Positions 17,223 through 25,539 of a DNA stretch of 64,000 bases are shown piece after piece; the stretch's first letter is position 1; each line of letters opens with the position of its first letter. Source of the DNA: Flammeovirga aprica JL-4 (GTDB lineage Bacteria; Bacteroidota; Bacteroidia; Cytophagales; Flammeovirgaceae); the NCBI RefSeq assembly GCF_012844305.1, contig NZ_JABANE010000001.1, positions 1-64,000 of the forward strand, given 5' to 3'. The notes under the pieces are model-generated. The model saw only the letters and a list, made by a program, of their open reading frames with translations, did not search any database and was not told where the DNA came from. The position numbers and the translations under genes were made by a program.

Positions 17223-17837
17223 TTATATTTTCTGAAGCAAGAATGTTTTAACAACATCCAAACCTGTATCGAAATTAACATCATTTCTGATGATCAAATC
17301 CACAGTTTCTTTATGCGGTTTGATGTAATTTTCATAAGCAGGCATTACATGATTCTCGTATCTATAAAGTACATCATTGATGTCATATCCTCTTTCAACG
17401 TTATCTCTTTTGATACGTCTGCTTAATTTAAGGTGAGCTTTTGCTTCAATGAAAAGTTTAAGATCGATCATATCAAAAACTCTTGGGTCATGAAATACAA
17501 AAATACCTTCAAGGATAATTACTTTCTTAGGGTTGAAAGTAAGAAGCTTAGGTTCTGCGGCTGCGTTATTAAAAGTGTATTCCTGAATCTGAACTACCTC
17601 TCCATTCTTTAATTTCTGAATGTCTTGGTAGAATTTCTCCAAGTCGATTGAATAGGGAGTGTCAAAGTTCTTGATACCCTTAGCATCTTCTGGCTGACTT
17701 TCTTTATCGATGTAGTAATTATCTTGAGAGACTGTACAGATATTATCTTCGCCGATAAGGTCTGTCAACATTTTAATAAAGGTAGTTTTTCCTGAACCAC
17801 TACCACCTGTGATACCTACTATATAAGGAGTTTCCAT
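17223..17837 (-). CDS. udk: uridine kinase
   Basis: Phosphorylates uridine or cytidine for pyrimidine salvage. The P-loop GGSGSGKTT is at residues 10-18, followed by SQDNYYID, NFDTPYSID and the RRIKRD lid region typical of Udk. Length 204 is standard. A TAATTTTG promoter box lies about 28 bases upstream. The K+ regulator gene follows with a 37-base gap, so both may be one transcript. Confidence 0.93.
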   Translation of the reverse strand: METPYIVGITGGSGSGKTTFIKMLTDLIGEDNICTVSQDNYYIDKESQPEDAKGIKNFDTPYSIDLEKFYQDIQKLKNGEVVQIQEYTFNNAAAEPKLLTFNPKKVIILEGIFVFHDPRVFDMIDLKLFIEAKAHLKLSRRIKRDNVERGYDINDVLYRYENHVMPAYENYIKPHKETVDLIIRNDVNFDTGLDVVKTFLLQKI

Positions 17838-17864
17838 CTATGGATTTTTTATGAAACAATGGCT

Positions 17865-17872
17865 CAAAATTA
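17865..17872 (-). promoter_or_regulatory. -7 promoter element for udk
   Basis: On the minus strand this reads TAATTTTG, a TAnnTTTG match, 28 bases before the udk ATG. No -33 match is seen. Confidence 0.4.
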
Positions 17873-17987
17873 ATACATACGATTGAGAAATCGGTAATTT
17901 GTATAGTTTCATTAGAAATTTATGGTGATATCTGTGTATAATCCTATTTTGATCAATTTATGGATGTAAAATACCTATAAATGGGTA

Positions 17988-18019
17988 TTGTCTAATAATC
18001 GCCTAACCGGTACTTTTGT
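17988..18019 (+). promoter_or_regulatory. promoter of candidate small RNA
   Basis: TTG at 17988-17990, a 21-base gap, then TACTTTTG at 18012-18019, close to the Bacteroidota consensus. Predicted start near 18026. Confidence 0.6.
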
Positions 18020-18025
18020 AATGAA

Positions 18026-18185
18026 GGCTATTTAATAGCACTGTTGGTTTTTCCACAGCTGAATAATTAACTATTACAAATGTTACCACGTATCAGAAGC
18101 TAAAACCTGTTTGACTAATATATTATCTTACTACTTTATCATTTAATTACACCAATTGAGGAGGCTTTTTGAGTCTCTTTTTTTG
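18026..18185 (+). ncRNA. candidate small RNA or leader RNA
   Basis: A roughly 160-base transcript is framed by a good promoter box upstream and an intrinsic terminator at 18159-18185. Inside are a small hairpin GCTAT-TTA-ATAGC and a second hairpin CTGTTGG / CCACAG with loop TTTTT and one bulged base. No reading frame longer than a few codons fits. It could be an independent sRNA, or an attenuated leader of the protease gene that starts 104 bases after the terminator. It does not match any RNA family I recognise. Confidence 0.45.
18159..18185 (+). terminator. terminator of candidate small RNA
   Basis: AGGAGGC / GTCTCTT (7 pairs, three wobble) with a 7-base loop and seven Ts. No coding gene ends upstream on this strand. 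Confidence 0.6.
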
Positions 18186-18288
18186 TTTAAAGGGTTTATA
18201 ATCAGAGAGTGAAGCTTGATATAGAATAGAAATATCACTATATTATAGGTGTCAAATTTCTTTCAGTCAACTAACATTACTATCAAAA

Positions 18289-19593
18289 ATGAGAACCAAA
18301 AAGACAGCATTATGTTTTTTGGTGGGCTTGCTACTCTTCATTGTTCAACCTCAAAATATATTAGCACAAAATAAAGCAGAAGTTCACCTTAAAAACCTCG
18401 CATTTATACAAGAGAAGCATAATTTTACACAGATAAAATTTAGGCTTATCAACAACCTTGTGGTGATTCCGGTGTCAATCAATGATTCCGATACCTTGAA
18501 TTTTATATTAGATTCAGGGGCTTCTTACATTATTTTATGTGATCCCGCATTTGCAGAAAAGTTAAACCTTGATCCTCGAAAAACAAGAGGAGTAGACATT
18601 AAAGGGATGGGTACTGAAGGAGCACTTAAGGCATATCATTCATGGGGTAATAAAGTCAATATCAAAGGTATAGAGGGCTTTAATCAAGATGTGATTTATC
18701 CCAATCAAGACATTTTCAAACTGTCAGACAACATGGGAATGATGATTCATGGTTTGATAGGGTCAACGGTTTTCAATCATTTTGTAGTTAGTATTGATTA
18801 TAAAAAGAAAGTTTTAACCCTTTATAAAAGAGACTTCTACTATTCAAAACGAAGAAACAAATTTAAAAAACGTTATGAAAGTATCCCGCTGAAGGTACGT
18901 AAAAACAGAGCATATATAGAAACTGCTTTGCTCACCAATGATCTTAATAAAACGCATAAAGTTTCTCTTTTAGTGGATACAGGAGCGAGTCACGCCCTTT
19001 CAATTTTTGAATCAGAACATCATCATCTCAGAGCCTCTGTAAAAGCAATCCGTGATCATTTAGGTGTGGGGATAAGTGGAGATTTATACGGTAAAGTTCA
19101 CCGTTTAGAAAAATTGAGTTTAGGTTCCTTCACCTTGGAAGATCCTATTGTTAAATATCCGGATTTTGAATCATTGGGTTTGAAAATGCTGGACTCCACA
19201 AGGCATGGAAGTGTTGGAGCAGAGGTGTTGAGAAGATTTACAGTAGTTTTTGATTATGAAAATGAAGAAATGCTGATCAGAAAAAATACCGATTTCAATG
19301 ATGACTTCTTATATAATTATTTAGGGTTAGAGTTTATCACGCCTTATCCTGGATTGCCCTTTTTCAGAGTTTCTCAGATCAGAGATGAATCGCCGGCAGA
19401 TAAAGCAGGTATTGAACAGGGGCATAGAATCATAAAAGTCAATGGACAGTCTGTAGCATTTTTGACCCCTGAAGAAATACGTGTTTTATTCAGGGGTAAG
19501 GTCGGAAAGAAAATTTCTATTGATGTTGAGGATCTGGAAGGGAGAAACAAAACATTCTCACTGCGATTGGAAGATCCATTTTATCAAAACTAA
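18289..19593 (+). CDS. retropepsin-like aspartyl protease with PDZ domain
   Basis: Predicted exported protease, 434 residues. A signal peptide ends near ILAQN. Two aspartyl-protease-like halves follow, with active-site motifs FILDSGAS (near residue 78) and LLVDTGAS (near 228); each is followed by hydrophobic flap-type segments such as GLIGSTVF and VGAEVLRRF. A PDZ domain closes the protein (SPADKAGIEQGHRIIKVNG, about 365-425). Two D-S/T-G-A motifs in one chain suggest that it can fold as a monomeric pepsin-like unit, unlike single-domain retropepsins that must dimerise. Substrate unknown. Confidence 0.87.
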   Translation: MRTKKTALCFLVGLLLFIVQPQNILAQNKAEVHLKNLAFIQEKHNFTQIKFRLINNLVVIPVSINDSDTLNFILDSGASYIILCDPAFAEKLNLDPRKTRGVDIKGMGTEGALKAYHSWGNKVNIKGIEGFNQDVIYPNQDIFKLSDNMGMMIHGLIGSTVFNHFVVSIDYKKKVLTLYKRDFYYSKRRNKFKKRYESIPLKVRKNRAYIETALLTNDLNKTHKVSLLVDTGASHALSIFESEHHHLRASVKAIRDHLGVGISGDLYGKVHRLEKLSLGSFTLEDPIVKYPDFESLGLKMLDSTRHGSVGAEVLRRFTVVFDYENEEMLIRKNTDFNDDFLYNYLGLEFITPYPGLPFFRVSQIRDESPADKAGIEQGHRIIKVNGQSVAFLTPEEIRVLFRGKVGKKISIDVEDLEGRNKTFSLRLEDPFYQN

Positions 19594-19602
19594 GAAGAGC
19601 AA

Positions 19603-20385
19603 TTAGTAAAGGTGTTTGACTTCTTTAAAACCGAAATGTCTGATTTTTCCACTTTCATCACCAATTGAAAGACATCCATTTTCATTGACGCCTAAAATCT
19701 GTCCTTCAAAAATATTGATTTCACCATTAGGAAGTATTTCCTGAAAAGATCCTGTTTCATGGTACCAGAAAAGGTGAGAGTAATATTCTTGACGCAGTCG
19801 GTCATACCCTTCATTTTTCAGCATTAAATATCTATTCTCAATATTTTCCAAAAGTGTTTCAATCACTCTGGGTACCTGAAATTTTTTATTGGATTCCATG
19901 AAAAGGGAAGTAGCAGGGAAATCTCCTACAAAGCTTTCCTGATTTATATTCAGCCCAATACCAATTATACTATGAGAGATATTCTGCCCCACAATAAAGT
20001 TTTCAATCAATATACCTCCTACTTTTTTATTCTTGACCAGAATGTCGTTAGGCCATTTTATTTTAGTTCCAGAAGGTGCTAAATGATGAATTGTATCAAA
20101 AACTCCCAAACTTATAGCAACATTAAGTTGGAACTGATTTCTAGCAGTGATAAATTGAGGTCTTAATAAAAAAGAAGCTGTGATGTTTTCATTGGGGTTT
20201 GATTCCCAAGTATTTCCTCTCTGACCTCTACCTTTTGTTTGTTCTGGCGTTAGAACAATTGTACCTTCTTTTAAGTTTTTATCTTGTGATAGTAACGTTC
20301 CTACGTGATCGTTTGTAGAGTGACAAGAAGGCATATATATGACACTTTTACCGATAAAAGACGTATTGGCAGAAATTTTATACAA
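19603..20385 (-). CDS. birA: biotin-[acetyl-CoA carboxylase] ligase
   Basis: Attaches biotin to the carboxyl carrier protein of acetyl-CoA carboxylase. Catalytic motifs are GRGQRGNTW (biotinyl-AMP site), KWPNDILV and KKVGGILIEN. There is no N-terminal winged helix, so it is the monofunctional type without repressor activity. No ATG is available: a TTG at 20424 gives 13 additional residues, but the TTG at 20385 gives the usual family start (MYKISANT). It is divergent from rsfS-ftsH, a neighbourhood often seen in Bacteroidota. Confidence 0.88.
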   Translation of the reverse strand: MYKISANTSFIGKSVIYMPSCHSTNDHVGTLLSQDKNLKEGTIVLTPEQTKGRGQRGNTWESNPNENITASFLLRPQFITARNQFQLNVAISLGVFDTIHHLAPSGTKIKWPNDILVKNKKVGGILIENFIVGQNISHSIIGIGLNINQESFVGDFPATSLFMESNKKFQVPRVIETLLENIENRYLMLKNEGYDRLRQEYYSHLFWYHETGSFQEILPNGEINIFEGQILGVNENGCLSIGDESGKIRHFGFKEVKHLY

Positions 20386-20557
20386 GTATTTGTTACTTTT
20401 GTTTATAATCTTGTTATAATTCAATACAATTCAAAAAAAGTATTGAATTTGCAATGCAATTATACAAAATTGAGTTCAATTGAGAACATTTTATAGCTTT
20501 TGTTAGAAATATAAAAAATAATAGATATAAAAGGAGGAAAGTCCTAATTTTAAAAAT

Positions 20558-20926
20558 ATGAGTAAAAAGGAGATCGGAGCGGAAGAGTTTGCACATGTAG
20601 TGGCAAAAGGAATGCAGGAAATGAAAGCTCAGCAAATTGAAATATTAGATTTAAGAAAAGTAAAGAACGCGGTAACAGATTTCTTTGTAATTTGCACTGC
20701 TACTTCAGACACTCAGCTAGATTCAATTGTTGATAGTATTGAAAAGGAAGTAAAAGAAACTGCAGGTGAAAAAGCATTTGCTACTGAGGGAACAGGTTCA
20801 CAAGGTTGGGCCCTTCTTGATTACATTAACGTAGTAGCCCATGTATTTCTTCCTAAAAAGCGAGAATTCTACGCACTAGAAGAGCTTTGGGGAGACGCTA
20901 AGGTTTTTAAGCTACCTACTGAATAA
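20558..20926 (+). CDS. rsfS: ribosomal silencing factor RsfS
   Basis: Binds ribosomal protein uL14 and blocks subunit joining when nutrients are short. The 122-residue protein shows the family signature ILDLRKVKNAVTDFFVICTATS, then GSQGWALLDY and VVAHVFLPKKREFYALEELWGDA. An AAGGAGG-like purine run lies about 20 bases upstream of the ATG, which is unusual in this clade. ftsH follows after 36 bases in the same direction, so the two are probably co-transcribed. Confidence 0.95.
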   Translation: MSKKEIGAEEFAHVVAKGMQEMKAQQIEILDLRKVKNAVTDFFVICTATSDTQLDSIVDSIEKEVKETAGEKAFATEGTGSQGWALLDYINVVAHVFLPKKREFYALEELWGDAKVFKLPTE

Positions 20927-20962
20927 AAAATTAAATAACACAAATTAGATCATACATTTCGG

Positions 20963-22993
20963 ATGGATCAGAACAAGAGGAATATTCCAAAAAATCCTAT
21001 GCCCAAAAACAATTATCAAGTTTGGATGCTGGTTGCATTGATTCTTGTAGTTGTTGGATTGGCCTATTTTAGTAAGAGTAGTACTACAAAGACTACCACT
21101 CTGCACGATTTCAAAGATATGGTGGAGAAGGGACAAGTGAAGCAGGTCATCATCGTCAATGATAATTTGGTAGAGGTAATATTAAAAAATGAAGCCCTGA
21201 AAGATGATAAGCACTCTAAATTGCAAGAGGACAGAAGTTATTTTGCAGTGGTTTCTATTGAACCTAATTATAAATTTAAAGTTGTATCAGGTGAACACTT
21301 CCTTTCTAAATTAGATGAAATGGAAAAAGGAAAGCCTGATGATCAGAAAATACCTTATGAAATTCAGCAAAGAGAAAGCTTTGGAAGTTGGTTCTTCAGT
21401 TCTGGGTTCTTATTGGTGCTTCTGTTTGGGTTCTGGTTCTTGATGAGAAGAATGGCTACAGGTGGTGCTGGCGGACAAATCTTTAATATTGGTAAGTCTA
21501 AAGCCCAAATGTTTGAGCCCAACCACATGAAAGTAACATTCAAGGATGTTGCCGGATTAGATGAGGCAAAAGAGGAAGTAGAGGAGATTGTAGACTTCTT
21601 GAAAAACTCTAAAAAATATACAGACCTTGGTGGTAAAATTCCAAAAGGTGTTTTACTTGTAGGCCCTCCCGGTACTGGTAAAACTTTATTAGCGAAAGCC
21701 GTAGCAGGTGAAGCAGGTGTGCCTTTCTTTAGTATGTCTGGTTCAGATTTCGTGGAAATGTTTGTAGGTGTAGGTGCCGCTCGTGTACGTGACCTTTTCA
21801 AACAAGCTAAAGAAAAAGCACCATGTATCATCTTTATTGATGAGATTGATGCGATCGGTCGTTCAAGAGGTAAAGGTTCTATGCCAGGATCAAATGATGA
21901 ACGTGAAAATACATTGAACTCACTTCTAGTAGAGATGGATGGTTTCGGTACAGACTCAGGAGTAATTATTCTTGCAGCTACTAACCGCCCTGATGTATTG
22001 GATAGTGCATTGATGAGAGCAGGCCGTTTTGACCGTCAAATCTCAGTGGATAAACCTGATATCAATGGTCGTGAGCAGATCTTTAAAGTACACTTGAACC
22101 CTATCAAGGTAGCAGATAACGTTAATCCAAAAGAATTAGCAACTCAAACTCCAGGTTTTGCAGGAGCTGAATTGGCTAACGTTTGTAATGAAGCAGCGCT
22201 GATTGCAGCACGTAACAACAAGCCTGCAGTAGATATGGATGACTTCATGGCTGCGATTGATAGAGTAATCGGTGGATTGGAAAAGAAAAACAAGATCATC
22301 TCTCCTGAAGAGAAGAAAATTGTAGCTTACCATGAAGCAGGTCATGCTGTAACAGGCTGGTTCTTGGAGCATGCCAACCCATTGGTAAAAGTAAGTATTG
22401 TCCCTCGTGGTGTTGCAGCATTAGGTTATGCTCAGTACTTGCCGAAAGAGCAATACTTGAACACTACGGAGGAAATGATGGACGAAATCTGTATGACTCT
22501 AGGTGGTCGTGCAGCAGAAGAAATCATTTTCGGTAGAATTTCAACAGGTGCTTTGAGTGACTTAGAGAGAACAACTAAAATGGCTTACAGCATGGTTTCT
22601 ATTTATGGTATGAACGAAAAGATCGGTAACGTATCTTTCTATGATCCGAATAGAAGCGAATTCAGCTCTAGACCTTACTCAGAAGCTTTGGCAGAGAAGA
22701 TTGATGATGAGGTGAAGAAGTTGATCGATAATGCTTACCAAAGAACGTTAGCTCTATTAAGAGAGCATGGTGAAGCATTAGAGGCTTTAGCACAGCAATT
22801 ATTGGAGAAAGAAGTTTTATATCAATCTGATCTTGTGAAACTGATTGGAGAGCGTCCTTTTGATAAAAAGACAATCTACCAAGAATTTACAGATGTGAAG
22901 GATGTAGAGCCGATAGAAGAACCAAAGGCTGAGGCAACTGAAAGCACTGAAAAGTCAGCATCAGAAGAAGAAGTGAAAAAAGATGATGCTTAG
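20963..22993 (+). CDS. ftsH: ATP-dependent zinc metalloprotease FtsH
   Basis: Membrane-anchored AAA+ protease that degrades misfolded membrane proteins and regulatory proteins. Two membrane segments lie at about 18-37 and 138-158. The AAA module has Walker A GPPGTGKT, Walker B IIFIDEID and the second region of homology ending AGRFDRQ. The zinc site is HEAGH. Length 676 is typical, with a charged Glu/Lys-rich C-terminal tail of about 40 residues. It lies directly behind rsfS and ends at a clear terminator. Confidence 0.97.
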   Translation: MDQNKRNIPKNPMPKNNYQVWMLVALILVVVGLAYFSKSSTTKTTTLHDFKDMVEKGQVKQVIIVNDNLVEVILKNEALKDDKHSKLQEDRSYFAVVSIEPNYKFKVVSGEHFLSKLDEMEKGKPDDQKIPYEIQQRESFGSWFFSSGFLLVLLFGFWFLMRRMATGGAGGQIFNIGKSKAQMFEPNHMKVTFKDVAGLDEAKEEVEEIVDFLKNSKKYTDLGGKIPKGVLLVGPPGTGKTLLAKAVAGEAGVPFFSMSGSDFVEMFVGVGAARVRDLFKQAKEKAPCIIFIDEIDAIGRSRGKGSMPGSNDERENTLNSLLVEMDGFGTDSGVIILAATNRPDVLDSALMRAGRFDRQISVDKPDINGREQIFKVHLNPIKVADNVNPKELATQTPGFAGAELANVCNEAALIAARNNKPAVDMDDFMAAIDRVIGGLEKKNKIISPEEKKIVAYHEAGHAVTGWFLEHANPLVKVSIVPRGVAALGYAQYLPKEQYLNTTEEMMDEICMTLGGRAAEEIIFGRISTGALSDLERTTKMAYSMVSIYGMNEKIGNVSFYDPNRSEFSSRPYSEALAEKIDDEVKKLIDNAYQRTLALLREHGEALEALAQQLLEKEVLYQSDLVKLIGERPFDKKTIYQEFTDVKDVEPIEEPKAEATESTEKSASEEEVKKDDA

Positions 22994-23021
22994 TTTATAA
23001 CATCATTTGTATTATATGAAG

Positions 23022-23050
23022 AGGTTATCCTGTATGGGATAGCCTTTTTT
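23022..23050 (+). terminator. terminator of rsfS-ftsH
   Basis: AGGTTATCC / GGATAGCCT (one wobble) with a 6-base loop and six Ts, 29 bases after the ftsH stop. Confidence 0.85.
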
Positions 23051-23124
23051 GTTATTATTTTTAGTTTGAAGATGTATTAAAAATGCTCTTAATGTTGTAA
23101 AGAATACTAGTTTGCTGATAGAAG

Positions 23125-23221
23125 TTGTTTGAACAAAATGTTTCCTAAACATATTTTTAAAAATTTGCATTAATAGAAAAAATATCCCTTATTGCAAGAA
23201 TTACATATTTTGTTTAAACAA
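23125..23221 (+). promoter_or_regulatory. paired palindromes upstream of marR, candidate operators
   Basis: TTGTTTAAACAA at 23210-23221 is a perfect palindrome (14 bases with its flanks, 23209-23222) ending 14 bases before the marR ATG. A second site, TTGTTTGAACAA at 23125-23136, differs at one base. Two copies of one palindrome before a MarR gene fit autoregulation. This is inference from position and symmetry. Confidence 0.5.
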
Positions 23222-23235
23222 ATTATAGTGCGACA

Positions 23236-23697
23236 ATGTCTATCGAGAAGGATATAAATCAAAAGGAATTTAAGAATGCATTTCAGAAAGTGTATATCAA
23301 TTTGATGTATACAAATAGTTGGATGCAAGATCTATCAAAAACGTGGTGCAAGCAGTTTGATATTACCCAGCAACAATATAATGTTTTAAGAATCTTGAGA
23401 GGTGCTCACCCGCACTGTATGAACCCAGGGAGCATCAAACAGGTGATGATAGATAAAAGTCCTGATTTAACGCGTTTGATTGATAGATTGATTGATAAAG
23501 AATATGTGCAGAGGGAGACATGTGGGAGTAACAGGAGAAAGGTAGATGTATTGATTACGCAGAAGGGGTTAGATAAGCTCTCAGAGCTCGATCCTCATGA
23601 AGATGGTATTTTGGATACTGTACGTAATTTAAGCGAAGAGGAGGCGAATCAGTTGAGTATGCTACTGGATAAGCTTAGAAACTCAAGAGAGGACTAG
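23236..23697 (+). CDS. MarR family transcriptional regulator
   Basis: A 153-residue winged-helix regulator. The middle region, QYNVLRILRGAHP...NPGSIKQVMIDKSPDLTRLIDRL, gives the DNA-recognition helix (SPDLTRLIDRLI, about 76-87), followed by the beta wing VQRETCGSNRRKVDVLIT. Four cysteines occur, two of them near the wing, so a thiol-sensing role is possible but not shown. No target operon is adjacent: the next gene is convergent and separated by a terminator hairpin. Confidence 0.88.
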   Translation: MSIEKDINQKEFKNAFQKVYINLMYTNSWMQDLSKTWCKQFDITQQQYNVLRILRGAHPHCMNPGSIKQVMIDKSPDLTRLIDRLIDKEYVQRETCGSNRRKVDVLITQKGLDKLSELDPHEDGILDTVRNLSEEEANQLSMLLDKLRNSRED

Positions 23698-23722
23698 AAA
23701 TACGATAAATTAGAAATAAAAA

Positions 23723-23765
23723 AATGGTTGTTAAACCAGGTTACTCCTGTGTATTAACAACCATT
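23723..23765 (-). terminator. terminator of the convergent secreted-protein gene
   Basis: AATGGTTGTTAA / TTAACAACCATT, a perfect 12-base-pair stem enclosing a small CAGG/CCTG hairpin, with a T run on the minus strand. It overlaps the stop codon of the minus-strand gene and may serve marR as well. Confidence 0.75.
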
Positions 23766-24166
23766 CTTCTTGTTACGCGGTTTGTACCATTTAATACAGA
23801 TACAAAATAAAGACCTTCTGTGATTTTTGTTTGTGGCTTGAACTGAAATTGAATGTCAGTTTTATCTAATGATAAATCCATTCGATATACTAAATTTCCA
23901 ATGGTATTATATAGTAAAACTTGAACAGGGAAATTAGTATCCACTCCTCTCACTTTCATCTTAACGTCAATTGAATTATTAACACAGATAATTTGTGACG
24001 GGACTATTTCCAGTGTTAAACCATTATTCTCTTCTATAATGAAGTTATTCTTTACCGGCTGATCGACTGGTGTGGCAGTAGTTTGTAGCGCCGTATAAAA
24101 AAACGTAAAACCGAAAAGAATCACTATCCGAAAATCTTTCGCAATATAACTTTCAAGTGATTTCAT
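23741..24166 (-). CDS. short exported protein with T9SS-like C-terminal domain
   Basis: A 141-residue predicted exported protein from ATG 24166; an upstream start would add 17 residues that lengthen the N-terminus before the signal segment. The hydrophobic stretch at about 14-26 precedes a beta-rich domain with VQVLLYNTIGNLVYRMDL and ITEGLYFVSVLNGTNRVTRRMVV, the pattern of T9SS type A sorting domains (strand, glycine turn, GxYxVxV). It is almost nothing but that domain, so it is either a remnant or a very small cargo protein. Function unknown. Confidence 0.6.
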   Translation of the reverse strand: MKSLESYIAKDFRIVILFGFTFFYTALQTTATPVDQPVKNNFIIEENNGLTLEIVPSQIICVNNSIDVKMKVRGVDTNFPVQVLLYNTIGNLVYRMDLSLDKTDIQFQFKPQTKITEGLYFVSVLNGTNRVTRRMVVNTQE

Positions 24167-24247
24167 AGTAATATAGAGTATTTTTATTGCATAAGCATAT
24201 ATATTTTGATGTGCCAATTAATATGCTAAAAAAAAGTCAGTTTTTCA

Positions 24248-24283
24248 AATAAAAAAAGCCAACACTTTAGCATGTTGGCTTTT
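24248..24283 (-). terminator. terminator of the tRNA Lys-Leu-Lys operon
   Basis: AAAAGCCAACA (24254-24264) pairs with TGTTGGCTTTT (24273-24283), 11 base pairs with an 8-base loop. On the minus strand it ends in seven Ts. It touches the last tRNA. Confidence 0.88.
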
Positions 24284-24284
24284 G

Positions 24285-24357
24285 TGATCCCGCTGGGGCT
24301 CGAACCCAGGACCCTCTCCTTAAAAGGGAGATGCTCTACCAACTGAGCTACGGAATC
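24285..24357 (-). tRNA. tRNA-Lys (TTT), copy 2 of the operon
   Basis: A 73-base cloverleaf: acceptor GATTCCG/CGGGATC (one G-T pair), anticodon loop CTTTTAA giving anticodon TTT, T arm with GGGTTCGAGCCCC, discriminator A, no encoded CCA. Identical to the copy at 24503-24575. Confidence 0.96.
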
Positions 24358-24395
24358 GTCGTATTTCTACGAAGTATTTTCAGAATAATAACAAG

Positions 24396-24479
24396 TGCTC
24401 ACGATTGGATTCGAACCAACACGGGATTGCTCCCACCACCCCCTCAAGATGGCGTGTCTACCAATTTCACCACGTGAGC
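24396..24479 (-). tRNA. tRNA-Leu (GAG)
   Basis: An 84-base class II tRNA: acceptor GCTCACG/CGTGAGC, anticodon stem CCATC/GGTGG with loop TTGAGGG (anticodon GAG), a variable arm with GGGAGCAATCCC, T loop GGTTCGAATCC, discriminator A. It lies between two identical tRNA-Lys genes. Confidence 0.94.
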
Positions 24480-24502
24480 TTGATATCTGTTATTATCAAG
24501 TG

Positions 24503-24575
24503 TGATCCCGCTGGGGCTCGAACCCAGGACCCTCTCCTTAAAAGGGAGATGCTCTACCAACTGAGCTACGGAATC
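24503..24575 (-). tRNA. tRNA-Lys (TTT), copy 1 of the operon
   Basis: Same 73-base sequence as the copy at 24285-24357. First gene of the minus-strand operon, about 90 bases after its predicted promoter. Confidence 0.96.
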
Positions 24576-24666
24576 ATAATTTTTCTAAAAGATTGGACTT
24601 AATATTACTTAATTCAAAATCCTCTCTTAAATTTGAAAACTCGTTTAGTTTCCTTTTTTGCGAGTG

Positions 24667-24698
24667 CAAATGTAGAATGATTTTCAATATCAAGCAAA
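24667..24698 (-). promoter_or_regulatory. promoter of the tRNA Lys-Leu-Lys operon
   Basis: Read on the minus strand: TTTG at 24698-24695, a 20-base spacer, TACATTTG at 24674-24667, a full Bacteroidota consensus match. It lies immediately before and across the possible starts of the divergent SH3 gene, so the two units must share this short region. Confidence 0.7.
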
Positions 24699-24700
24699 TA

Positions 24701-25429
24701 ATGAGATTTTTTTTATTCTTAATAAGTTTTTACGCGCTGATTTTCAATCAAATATCCTTTGCAAATTCTTCAGTAGAATCTGAAATTAGCAAGGCCGATG
24801 AGTATTTTGAGGCAAAACAGTACATAGATGCCTTCAATATTTATGACAAATTGTTGGAAGAAGAAAGAGTTTATTCTTCAAAAATGTTGTTGAGGATGGC
24901 ATTTATTCAGGAGGGACAGGGCAATTATGCATCAGCTTTGTATTATTTGAACCTTCAATATGGGTTGACAGCCGACCGTGGGACATCAAATAAGATGTCA
25001 AAAATTGCAGAAGATCATAATCTGCTCGGTTACCGCTATTCGGATAAAGAATATCTGACTTCCCTTTTCAATAAAATGAAAAATGAAATTGGAGGTGTGA
25101 TTATTCTTCTTTTGGTAGTTTGTATTGCTTTGATGTACATGAGAAAAAAAGAGCAGCACTCTATCACTACACTGACAGTGGCTGTAGTTGTTTTAAGTAC
25201 TTTGGCATTATGGGCCTTCAATGGTGGGATGAAGCGAGAATTAGGCATTGTAAAGGGTTCTGGAGCCCTGTTGATGCAAGGACCTTCAGCAGGAAGTAAA
25301 AATATTTCTAACCTTTCGTCTGGAGAACGCCTTAAATTGATTGATCAGGATGATATCTGGTACAAAGTGGAGCTTCCGAATGAATCAGAAGGCTATGTTC
25401 GTAAAGGTGTTGTATTTGAAGTGAAATAA
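24701..25429 (+). CDS. tetratricopeptide/SH3-like membrane protein
   Basis: A 242-residue protein of BatE-like layout: a signal segment (residues 1-22, ending NQISFA), a TPR-like helical repeat region (SKADEYFEAKQYIDAFNIYDKL and GNYASALYYLNLQ), two membrane helices at about 130-147 and 156-173, and a bacterial SH3 domain at the C-terminus (GALLMQGPSAGSKN...GERLKLIDQDDIWYKVELP). The ATG at 24701 is chosen because the signal peptide starts there; ATG 24677 would overlap the divergent tRNA promoter. Role unknown; cell-envelope binding is likely from the SH3 domain. Confidence 0.72.
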   Translation: MRFFLFLISFYALIFNQISFANSSVESEISKADEYFEAKQYIDAFNIYDKLLEEERVYSSKMLLRMAFIQEGQGNYASALYYLNLQYGLTADRGTSNKMSKIAEDHNLLGYRYSDKEYLTSLFNKMKNEIGGVIILLLVVCIALMYMRKKEQHSITTLTVAVVVLSTLALWAFNGGMKRELGIVKGSGALLMQGPSAGSKNISNLSSGERLKLIDQDDIWYKVELPNESEGYVRKGVVFEVK

Positions 25430-25477
25430 TCAAATTCAGTACTTCTGTCTTAGTTTTTATTTTTTCAAAGTAAAAAC

Positions 25478-25520
25478 AAAAAAGGGTTGTTCAGTGTGAA
25501 AAGCTGAACAACCCTTTTTT
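25478..25520 (+). terminator. bidirectional terminator between convergent genes
   Basis: AAAAAAGGGTTGTTCAG / CTGAACAACCCTTTTTT, a perfect 17-base-pair stem with a 9-base loop and T tails on both strands. Confidence 0.92.
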
Positions 25521-25539
25521 GATGATAATATTAACGTTT

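Noticed and set aside
24285-24575. Identical 73-base direct repeats as a mobile repeat or recombination site
   Set aside because: They are simply two identical tRNA-Lys genes in one operon with tRNA-Leu between them.
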